Assembly: GCA_945870475.1 (NCBI GenBank)
Contig: CAMBSR010000158.1
Coordinates: 1-5,265 of the forward strand
Length of the DNA stretch: 5,265 bases
Origin: Phycisphaera mikurensis NBRC 102666
Lineage (GTDB): Bacteria > Planctomycetota > Phycisphaerae > Phycisphaerales > SM1A02
Direction: 5' to 3'
A model generated the notes under the pieces. That model was not told the origin of the DNA and did not search any database. It saw only the letters and a list, made by a program, of their open reading frames with translations. This document shows, piece after piece, positions 1 through 5,265 of the stretch. Position 1 is the stretch's first letter, and each line of letters begins with the position of its first letter. Both the position numbers and the translations under genes were made by a program.

Positions 1-28
1 CCCAGCGGGAATTGCTCGATGACGGGCT

Positions 29-59
29 TCGACATGGCGTGAGGGTACGCAGGTATCGT
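29..59 (+). promoter_or_regulatory. possible promoter for the HEAT-protein gene
   Basis: TCGACA at 29-34 matches five of six bases of the -35 consensus. TATCGT at 54-59 matches four of six of the -10 consensus. The 19-base spacer is longer than optimal. Transcription would begin close to the GTG at 66, giving a leaderless or nearly leaderless message. This is weak, because such matches can arise by chance and the upstream gene is outside the window. Confidence 0.2.
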
Positions 60-65
60 GCCCGC

Positions 66-938
66 GTGGCACACGGACGGACCCGGAACACCACCAGCTT
101 CCTGCGCATCGGCTTCCTTCCAGCGGCCGCGCTCTGCGTGGGCTGCATGCTGCCCGCCGCGTGCGACCAGGCCACCAGCGACTTCGGCGATGCCTCCAAC
201 TCGCTCTTCCCGCCCTCGCCCGCCGAGGCGGGCCGCTGGGCCGTGGATGACAGCGACCCGGAGAACCAGCGCCGCGGCGTGCTCCTCCTCGGCAACGCGA
301 GCTTCGGCGGAGAGTCCGTCTACGTCAACCTGTACCGCCTCTACATCGAGGAGAACACCGATCCGGTGGTGAAGGCCACGGCGATCCAGGCCCTGGCGCG
401 TCACGCGCGTGCCGAGGACGCGGCGCTGGTGGCCAAGCAGCTCGACAGCAAGACCGAGCAGATCCGCGTGGCCGCTGCGAAGGCGCTCCAGCGGATCCAC
501 AACCCGGCGATCGCCGACCTCATCTGGAAGAAGCTCATCAACGAGGAAGAGCCGGCGGCGGTGCGCGTGGAACTCGCCATCGCGCTCGGCCAGTATCCAA
601 GCCGCGACGTCTTCGAGGCGCTCTGCAGTGCGCTCGACGATCGCGAGCTGGCGGTGAACCTGGCCGCGGCCGACAGCCTCCGCCTCCTCACGGGCGCGGA
701 CTTCGGCCTCGAGCCCGGTCTCTGGCGCAGCTGGGCCGATGCCAACCCGGACGCACTGCGGAAGGACGTGCCCTACTACTACCCCACGTTCGAGCGGCAG
801 CTCGGCTTCGGCGACTACATCATGTTCTGGGCGATTCCCACCTTCGAGCAGCCCGGCGTCCCATCCGGCATGAAGGAAACCGCGCCCGCAGACGGCGCGC
901 CGCAGAATGAATTCGGCAACCTCGGCGAGAAGGGCTGA
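66..938 (+). CDS. HEAT-repeat envelope protein, probable lipoprotein
   Basis: I do not recognise a named gene. The frame is open to the left edge, with a TTG at 12, a GTG at 39 and a GTG at 66. I chose 66 because it places an Arg-containing n-region directly before a hydrophobic stretch (FLPAAALCVGCMLPAA), as a signal peptide needs; 12 or an off-window start remain possible. Numbering from the TTG, Cys45 and Cys51 are candidate lipidation sites, but neither has a textbook lipobox (LCVGC, LPAAC). A Ser/Pro linker follows, then about four or five HEAT-like helix pairs at roughly residues 84-228 (for example VVKATAIQALARHA and IRVAAAKALQRI). Next comes a DFGLEPGLWRSW segment, which I associate with planctomycete HEAT proteins, and an aromatic stretch (PYYYPTFERQLGFGDYIMFW). 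HEAT arrays are protein-binding scaffolds; no catalytic motif is visible. The protein probably acts outside the cytoplasmic membrane. The MATE gene starts 6 bases after its stop, so co-transcription is likely. Confidence 0.8.
   Translation: MAHGRTRNTTSFLRIGFLPAAALCVGCMLPAACDQATSDFGDASNSLFPPSPAEAGRWAVDDSDPENQRRGVLLLGNASFGGESVYVNLYRLYIEENTDPVVKATAIQALARHARAEDAALVAKQLDSKTEQIRVAAAKALQRIHNPAIADLIWKKLINEEEPAAVRVELAIALGQYPSRDVFEALCSALDDRELAVNLAAADSLRLLTGADFGLEPGLWRSWADANPDALRKDVPYYYPTFERQLGFGDYIMFWAIPTFEQPGVPSGMKETAPADGAPQNEFGNLGEKG
927..934 (+). promoter_or_regulatory. ribosome binding site of the MATE gene
   Basis: GAGAAGGG overlaps the last codons of the HEAT-protein gene and lies 10 bases before the TTG at 945. 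It supports that TTG over the internal ATG at 972 and suggests that the two genes are translated from one message. Confidence 0.5.
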
Positions 939-944
939 CGGCCC

Positions 945-2507
945 TTGACTGCCGACCCCACGCGCGAAGAGATGGAAGACCTGAAGCGGCTCGCCGCCGA
1001 AGGCGATGTCGATTCGTTCGGCGATCCCGCCATGTCGATCGCCGCCGCGGAGGCCGCCGCCGACGACGAGCGCATCATCAAGAGCGGCAAGCTCGCCGGG
1101 AAGAGCCTCTGGCAATCCATCTGGATCCTGTCGGTGCCGGTCCTCGTGCAGCAGATGATGGCTGCGCTCGTCGGCACCACCGACACGCTGCTCGCCGGCA
1201 ACCTGCCGCCCGGCACCGCGGGCGCGGCGCTCGACGGCGTCGGCTTCGGCGCAAGCTTCATGTGGGTCGCGTCCATCGTCCTCATGGGCCTCGGCATCGG
1301 CGCGCAGGCCATCATCGCCCGCGCCATGGGCAGCGGCGACCTGCGCGAGGCACGCGTCGCGGGCGGCACGGCCGTCACGGCGAGCCTCTTCGCGGGCGCG
1401 CTGGCCGGCGTGGTGACGTGGTTCTCCGGACCGATCGCCGCGGAGTGGATGGGGCTCTCCGACGAGGCGCTCCGCTACGGCACCGAGTTCGTCCGCATCA
1501 TCTCGCTGAGCATGCCCTTCCTCGCCGTGATGACGGTGGGCGGCATGACCCTGCACGGCGCCGGCGAGACCACCAAGCCGAGCACCATCGCGGTGGCCAC
1601 GAACGTCATCAACGTGCTGTGCTCGTGGGCACTCTCGGGCGTGGTGGTGACGATCGGCTCGCTGGTGGTCCCGAACCCCTCGCCGGTGGATCCCATGCGC
1701 TTCGGCGTCATCGGAATCGCCGCCGGCACCGCCATCTGCTACCTCTCGGGCGGCATCTGGACGCTCGTGGTCCTGATGCGTGGCGTCAAGGACTATCGCG
1801 TGGGCCGCGCCGAGCTGCGGCCGGAACCGGTGATGCTCCGCCGCATCGTCTCGCTCGGCATCCCCAACATGCTCGAGGGTGCCACCATGTGGCTGACCAC
1901 GAGCATCGGCGTCACCAAGTTCATCGGCATCATCGCCGAGGCCCAGGGCGGCGCGGCGGGACCCGTGAAGGGACTCTTCGGCGCGCACATGGTGACGGTG
2001 CGCTGGGAGTCGTTCAGCTTCCTGCCGGGGTTCGCGATGGGTACCGCCGCGGGCGCGCTCGCCGGCCAGTACCTCGGCGCGGGCTCGGTGGCCATGGCGC
2101 GCCGTGCCATCTGGGCGTGCCTGTGGATCGCGGTTGCCATGATGGGCACGCTCGGCATCGCGTTCATGGTGGAGGGCGACGCCCTCGCCCACCTCATGAG
2201 CCGCGACCCGGTGATCCTGCAGGAAGTGCCGAAGACCCTCTTCATCTGCGGCATCGTGCAGGTCTTCTTCGCCATGGCGCTCGTCATCCGCCAGGGCCTC
2301 AAGGGCTGCGGCGATGCCAAGGGCACGTTCCGCATCACGCTCGTCTCCACCGTCCTGGTGCGAGTGCCGCTCGCCTACGTGGTGGGCGTCCAGATGGGCT
2401 ACGGCCTCGCCGGCATCTGGGTGGGGCTCTGCTTCGAGCTCGGAGTGCGGGGCCTCCTCTTCCTGGGCCGCTTCATGGGAACCGGGTGGGAGAAGGTCAA
2501 GGTCTAG
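945..2507 (+). CDS. MATE family efflux transporter
   Basis: This 520-residue inner-membrane protein is a multidrug and toxic-compound extrusion (MATE) transporter. The family exports drugs, cationic compounds or metabolites using a sodium or proton gradient; the substrate here cannot be told. The first half opens with SIWILSVPVLVQQMMAALVGTTDTLLAG (residues 58-85). Its acidic Asp80 in helix 1 lies where NorM-type pumps carry a functional Asp. It also contains the family signature MTLHGAGETTKPSTIAVATNVIN (201-223). The second half repeats the pattern with GFAMGTAAGALAGQYLGAG (362-380) and IRQGLKGCGDAKGTF (448-462). About twelve membrane helices fit. Roughly 50 residues of charged, acidic N-terminal sequence precede helix 1, somewhat more than usual. 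The TTG start is favoured because GAGAAGGG (927-934) lies about 10 bases upstream; the ATG at 972 would have a Shine-Dalgarno sequence directly abutting it. The gene follows the HEAT gene by 6 bases. Confidence 0.93.
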   Translation: MTADPTREEMEDLKRLAAEGDVDSFGDPAMSIAAAEAAADDERIIKSGKLAGKSLWQSIWILSVPVLVQQMMAALVGTTDTLLAGNLPPGTAGAALDGVGFGASFMWVASIVLMGLGIGAQAIIARAMGSGDLREARVAGGTAVTASLFAGALAGVVTWFSGPIAAEWMGLSDEALRYGTEFVRIISLSMPFLAVMTVGGMTLHGAGETTKPSTIAVATNVINVLCSWALSGVVVTIGSLVVPNPSPVDPMRFGVIGIAAGTAICYLSGGIWTLVVLMRGVKDYRVGRAELRPEPVMLRRIVSLGIPNMLEGATMWLTTSIGVTKFIGIIAEAQGGAAGPVKGLFGAHMVTVRWESFSFLPGFAMGTAAGALAGQYLGAGSVAMARRAIWACLWIAVAMMGTLGIAFMVEGDALAHLMSRDPVILQEVPKTLFICGIVQVFFAMALVIRQGLKGCGDAKGTFRITLVSTVLVRVPLAYVVGVQMGYGLAGIWVGLCFELGVRGLLFLGRFMGTGWEKVKV

Positions 2508-2537
2508 GCGGCCGTCCGCGGTTTGCCACGCGCCGAC

Positions 2538-2565
2538 CTTACGAACGCGCCGAGCCTCCTACAAT
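2538..2565 (+). promoter_or_regulatory. putative promoter of mqnC, leaderless-type
   Basis: The 67-base gap after the MATE gene contains TACAAT at 2560-2565, a five-of-six match to the -10 consensus and an A/T-rich island in G+C-rich DNA. A poor -35 candidate, CTTACG (2538-2543), lies 16 bases upstream. Initiation about 7 bases after the -10 box would fall at about 2572, only some 3 bases before the ATG at 2575. No Shine-Dalgarno sequence precedes that ATG, which fits a leaderless message. The -10 box is seen in the sequence; its function is inferred. Confidence 0.45.
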
Positions 2566-2574
2566 CCGCGATCC

Positions 2575-4002
2575 ATGCCCGTGCGCCCCGCCCCGTCCCT
2601 GCACCCCGCCGTCGACCCGCTCGCGGACGCCTCCTTCATGGAGGCCGTGGTGGCCGGAGCGGCACGGCTGACGCCGGAACAGGGACTCCGCCTCCTGCGC
2701 GACATGCCGCTCGCCGACCTCGGCATGTGGGCGGACCGCCGCTGCCGAGAGATCCACGGTGACCACGTCCGCACCTACGTCATCGACCGCAACATCAACT
2801 ACACGAACGTCTGCACCGCCAAGTGCACGTTCTGCGCGTTCCGGCGCGACGCGGGCGACAGCGACGCCTACACGCTCTCCTACGACACGCTCCTGAAGAA
2901 GATCGAGGAGCTCGTCGCCATCGGCGGCACGCAGATCCTCATGCAGGGCGGCATGAACCCCGAGCTCCCGCTCGGCTGGTACCTCGACCTCCTCCGCGAG
3001 ATCAAGCGCCGCTTCCCGCAGGTGCACGTGCACGCCTTCAGCCCGCCGGAGTTCGTGGAGTTCGTCAACTTCTTCGACCCGCCGGGCGCCACCTACGAGG
3101 AGAAGGTGCGCGGCATCATGACGCAGCTCAAGGAGGCCGGCCTCGCCAGCGTCCCGGGCGGCGGCGGCGAGATCTTCGCGCCCGCGGTGCGCTCCAAGAT
3201 CGGCCTGGGCAAGTGCACCGCCGAGGCGTGGCTCACCACCATGTACGTGGCGCACGAGCTGGGAATGAACACCTCGAGCACCATGATGTTCGGGCACATC
3301 GAGGGCCACGCCGACCGCGTGCACCACATGGACATGACGCGCCGCTGGCAGGACCGCGCCATCGCGGACTTCTCCGCGCAGGGCGGCGGGCGCTACAAGG
3401 CGTTCATCTCCTGGCCGTTCCAGCGGGAAAACACGCCGCTCGGCCGCGCCAAGGAGTGGGGCCAGGGCCCGGGCGACGACCTCTCGCAGCCCTTCCCCGG
3501 CGATGCCGTGGCCAACCTCGACGGCAGCGGCACCAAGGACACGCATCCGGAGTTCGGCCGCCGCGTCCGCATGGCCGGCGCCACCGAGTACCTGCGCACG
3601 CAGGCCACCAGCCGCCTCTACCTCGACAACGTCCACTCGATCGGTTCCAGCTGGGTCACCATGGGCCCGCACGTCGGACAGGTGGGCCTGCGCTTCGGCG
3701 CCAACGACATGGGCAGCGTGATGATGGAGGAGAACGTGGTCTCGAGCGCCGGCACCGTGCATTGCCTGAACGAGCCGCTCCTCTGCCGACTGATCCGCGA
3801 CGCGGGCTTCCTGCCCGCGCAGCGCAACAACGCCTACGACCTCCTCAAGGTGCATGATGGCCCGGACTCGCCCGACCTGCGCGTGAAGGACTGGAGCGAG
3901 TTCCGCTCCAAGCCCATGCACCAGGAAGCCCCGCGCGCCCAGAAGCCCGCGGACGCCGTGCCGCTCACGGTGACGGCGGCGTCGATGCCTGCGAAGGCGT
4001 GA
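2575..4002 (+). CDS. mqnC: dehypoxanthine futalosine cyclase (radical SAM, menaquinone pathway)
   Basis: MqnC converts dehypoxanthine futalosine to its cyclic form in the cytoplasmic futalosine route to menaquinone, using a 5'-deoxyadenosyl radical. It acts after MqnB and before MqnD. The protein has 475 residues. RNINYTNVCTAKCTFCAFRRD (72-92) carries the CxxxCxxC cluster ligands Cys80, Cys84 and Cys87. Family stretches follow: QILMQGGMNPELPLGWY (120-136), HAFSPPEF (153-160), SVPGGGGEIF (192-201), TSSTMMFGHIE (233-243), FISWPFQRENTPLG (277-290), and the C-terminal block from YLDNVHSIGSSWVTMGP to GLRFGANDMGSVMMEENVVSSAGTVHC and GFLPAQRNN. This C-terminal block and the TAKCTFC spacing favour MqnC over the paralogues MqnE and CofH. 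The protein is longer than the roughly 370 residues typical of MqnC. It has an N-terminal lead, an extra segment near 291-332 and a low-complexity tail after about 427. The ATG at 2575 is the only sensible start; the frame stays open upstream only because it overlaps the MATE gene. Confidence 0.93.
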   Translation: MPVRPAPSLHPAVDPLADASFMEAVVAGAARLTPEQGLRLLRDMPLADLGMWADRRCREIHGDHVRTYVIDRNINYTNVCTAKCTFCAFRRDAGDSDAYTLSYDTLLKKIEELVAIGGTQILMQGGMNPELPLGWYLDLLREIKRRFPQVHVHAFSPPEFVEFVNFFDPPGATYEEKVRGIMTQLKEAGLASVPGGGGEIFAPAVRSKIGLGKCTAEAWLTTMYVAHELGMNTSSTMMFGHIEGHADRVHHMDMTRRWQDRAIADFSAQGGGRYKAFISWPFQRENTPLGRAKEWGQGPGDDLSQPFPGDAVANLDGSGTKDTHPEFGRRVRMAGATEYLRTQATSRLYLDNVHSIGSSWVTMGPHVGQVGLRFGANDMGSVMMEENVVSSAGTVHCLNEPLLCRLIRDAGFLPAQRNNAYDLLKVHDGPDSPDLRVKDWSEFRSKPMHQEAPRAQKPADAVPLTVTAASMPAKA

Positions 4003-4870
4003 CCGCGGCGGCGCGCCAGCGGAGCGCCTCGGGAATCATCGCACCGCATTCCGGGCAGGCCGGCGAATCGAGCCCGTAGAGCAGGAACCCGCAGCTGCAG
4101 CGCGGCTCGTCCACTTCCACGCGGATGGAGAGCTTGCACGCCGGGCAAGCCCCGTCGGTGTTGGTCTCGAGCGCGCATGCAGCACCGCACCGCGGGCAGC
4201 CGAGGGAAACGCGGGCGCGGCGGCCGCGAATGGCGCCCTCGCCCTCCTTCGAGGCCGACAGCCGGAGCATGACGGGCTGCGCCAGGGAGCCCGCGCCCAC
4301 CATCACGGCGGACGCCCCGATGATCCGCCCGGACCACTGCTGACCGATGAGGGTGTCGAGGATCCACTCCGCCACATCCGGTTGGGCAAGCGCAAACTCC
4401 CCGAAGGCTGCCCAGAAGGTGGACAGCCCGAAGACCGTCCACCGAACAGCCACCACGGCAGACCCGCTGCTCCGCGGCGCGAGGGTCACGCCGCTGAAGA
4501 TGCCCCACACCGCGCAGAGCGTGAATGCCCCACCGATGCGCGCAATGACTTCCCGATCGCGCCAATCGAACGCACTTTCGAACCAGATCATGAAGAGCCA
4601 GACGGCCACGCCAACCCAGCCGACCACGGTGGACGCCCGCATGGCGCGCGGAAAGCGGCCATGGTCGGCCACCAACGCAGCGACCAGGGTCGCCAGGCAT
4701 CCCACTGCAAGTGTTGCCCCACTTGCGATGAGGCGGGTGTCCTGCACCACATCCAGGATGTACAGGAGCCCGAGCATCGCCGACCCCGCCACCAGCACCA
4801 GGAACGCACGGAGTGCCATGCGGCTGGAGACGATCGAATCGCGCCCGGTGCGGATGATGGGTTCGGTCAT
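3965..4870 (-). CDS. six-helix membrane protein with C-terminal double zinc ribbon
   Basis: I do not recognise a named family. The 301-residue protein has about six hydrophobic segments, near residues 20-40, 47-68, 80-97, 109-131, 137-160 and 181-202. A basic stretch follows (RLSASKEGEGAIRGRRAR), which by the positive-inside rule places the C-terminus in the cytoplasm. Two metal-binding modules come next. CPRCGAAC...CPAC has Cys225, Cys228, Cys242 and Cys245, with Cys232 extra. CSCGFLLYGLDSPACPECG has Cys258, Cys260, Cys272 and Cys275. The second matches a C.CGY.L.GL...CPECG motif common in planctomycete membrane proteins and probably binds zinc. The ATG at 4868-4870 overlaps the stop of the preceding gene (ATGA). 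GGAG (complement of 4879-4882) lies 8 bases upstream of it, so translation is probably coupled. The last dozen codons overlap the end of mqnC on the other strand. Function is unknown; a membrane sensor or assembly protein is only a guess. Confidence 0.85.
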   Translation of the reverse strand: MTEPIIRTGRDSIVSSRMALRAFLVLVAGSAMLGLLYILDVVQDTRLIASGATLAVGCLATLVAALVADHGRFPRAMRASTVVGWVGVAVWLFMIWFESAFDWRDREVIARIGGAFTLCAVWGIFSGVTLAPRSSGSAVVAVRWTVFGLSTFWAAFGEFALAQPDVAEWILDTLIGQQWSGRIIGASAVMVGAGSLAQPVMLRLSASKEGEGAIRGRRARVSLGCPRCGAACALETNTDGACPACKLSIRVEVDEPRCSCGFLLYGLDSPACPECGAMIPEALRWRAAAVTPSQASTPPSP

Positions 4871-5265
4871 GGCGCCTGCTCCGGGGTCGTGGTCTCGGGA
4901 TCACGCGCGGCATCGGACTCCGCGGCGGACGCGGGCGCAGCCGACGGCGTCGGTACTTCCTCGTCGCCTCCTTGCCCGGCAGGCGAAGTCGTCACGGTCA
5001 CGGGCGCAACCACGGGCGTCGGCGCCATCGCCACCAGCGTCGTGATTCCACCCGCCGCCAGGAGCACGAGGAGCACGAACGGCGCAATGACTGCCACGCA
5101 GACCTTCCATCCGGGAATGGCGGCAGCATGCACCAGCACGATGATCCATGCCACGATGAACCAGACGAACATCGGAAAGCCGCCGCAGTACGGCCCGAGG
5201 CACGGAATTGCCAGGAAGACGAACGGACCCACGGAGTAGGCCGCCGAGCACCATACGGTGCGCCA
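4867..5265 (-). CDS. small membrane protein with Pro/Thr/Ala-rich acidic tail (5' end beyond window)
   Basis: I do not recognise this protein. The frame has no stop up to the right edge. The first in-window start is a GTG at 5232, which has no Shine-Dalgarno sequence. The codons before it read as plausible membrane protein (WCSAAYSVGPFVF), so I treat the gene as 5'-partial. Numbering from the GTG, there is a hydrophobic Cys-containing segment at about 1-18 (GPFVFLAIPCLGPYCGG). Clear membrane helices follow at about 21-38 (MFVWFIVAWIIVLVHAAA) and 46-70 (CVAVIAPFVLLVLLAAGGITTLVAM). The last 50 residues form a tail rich in Pro, Thr, Ala, Glu and Asp, probably disordered and lying on one face of the membrane. 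The stop overlaps the start of the zinc-ribbon membrane gene by 4 bases, so the two are probably one operon with linked roles. The promoter must be off the window. Confidence 0.68.
   Translation of the reverse strand, partial: WRTVWCSAAYSVGPFVFLAIPCLGPYCGGFPMFVWFIVAWIIVLVHAAAIPGWKVCVAVIAPFVLLVLLAAGGITTLVAMAPTPVVAPVTVTTSPAGQGGDEEVPTPSAAPASAAESDAARDPETTTPEQAP
4879..4882 (-). promoter_or_regulatory. ribosome binding site of the zinc-ribbon membrane gene
   Basis: GGAG on the minus strand lies 8 bases before the ATG at 4870 and inside the end of the upstream gene. It supports this start and, with the ATGA overlap, translational coupling. Confidence 0.5.

Noticed and set aside
2508..2519. Small inverted repeat GCGG-CCGT-CCGC after the MATE stop as a terminator
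   Set aside because: The stem is only four pairs and has no following T run. Such repeats are frequent by chance in this composition.
2314..2574. Upstream in-frame extension of mqnC into the end of the MATE gene
   Set aside because: It would overlap the conserved end of the MATE protein. The added residues are Ser/Arg-rich noise, and the family similarity begins only after the ATG at 2575.
1262..2671. Long open frame of 469 codons on the plus strand in another frame of the MATE gene
   Set aside because: The product is Arg/His/Gly-rich with no recognisable segment, while the overlapping frame is a clear MATE protein.
2539..3921. Long open frame of 460 codons on the minus strand opposite mqnC
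   Set aside because: Its translation is a low-complexity His/Val/Ala/Glu/Arg-rich sequence with no domain, and it mirrors the strongly conserved mqnC. In high-G+C DNA such antisense frames are expected by chance.
2575..4002. Assignment of the radical SAM gene as CofH (F420 synthesis) or MqnE
   Set aside because: The C-terminal block with RFGANDMGSVMMEENVVSSAGT occurs in several of these paralogues. The NYTNVCTAKCTFCAFRR cluster and the SWPFQRENTPL and YLDNVHSIGSSWVTMGP segments fit MqnC best. An alignment could still overturn this.
4010..4028. Inverted repeat GGCGC...GCGCC just after the mqnC stop as a terminator
   Set aside because: It is a five-pair stem with a nine-base loop and no T run, and it lies inside the coding region of the opposing gene.
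3834..4913. Minus-strand frame of 359 codons overlapping both mqnC and the zinc-ribbon gene
   Set aside because: It is a frame shadow with Arg/Gly/His-rich composition. The neighbouring minus-strand frame carries the membrane helices and ordered Cys motifs.
4382..5239. Plus-strand open frames across the right end (also 4347-5045)
   Set aside because: They are hydrophilic, Arg/His/Ala/Thr-rich translations without domains. The minus strand gives clear membrane helices, paired zinc-ribbon cysteines and an ATGA gene junction.

Overview
The window is a stretch of high-G+C bacterial DNA with third codon positions almost all G or C. It holds five protein genes and almost no intergenic space. I see no RNA gene, mobile element, CRISPR array or long repeat. 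Two features point to the Planctomycetota, probably the Phycisphaerae. One is a HEAT-repeat envelope protein ending in a 'tGxDFGLEPxLWRSW' segment. The other is a membrane protein ending in a CxCGFxLxGL...CPECG zinc-ribbon motif, which is very common in that phylum. This placement comes from motif recognition and was not tested by a search.

Layout. The left part of the plus strand carries a likely secreted or lipid-anchored HEAT-repeat protein (about 66-938). A MATE-family efflux transporter follows only 6 bases later (945-2507), so the two probably share a transcript. A 67-base gap follows. It contains TACAAT just upstream of an ATG that has no Shine-Dalgarno sequence. That ATG opens a radical SAM enzyme (2575-4002) recognised as MqnC, dehypoxanthine futalosine cyclase of the futalosine route to menaquinone. 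The right part is on the minus strand. It holds a small membrane protein that runs off the right edge (4867-5265), followed through an ATGA stop/start overlap by a six-helix membrane protein with a C-terminal double zinc ribbon (3965-4870). This last gene converges on mqnC, and the two coding regions overlap tail to tail by 38 bases.

How the genes work together. Only mqnC has a well-defined pathway role. It implies that the organism makes menaquinone by the futalosine route, but no other mqn gene is in view. The HEAT protein and the MATE pump look like a two-gene unit, and the two minus-strand membrane proteins look like a translationally coupled pair of unknown function. I do not see a clear new multi-gene system. 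The points most worth a second look are the coupled membrane/zinc-ribbon pair, the extra segment inside MqnC, the possible leaderless start of mqnC, and the convergent overlap.
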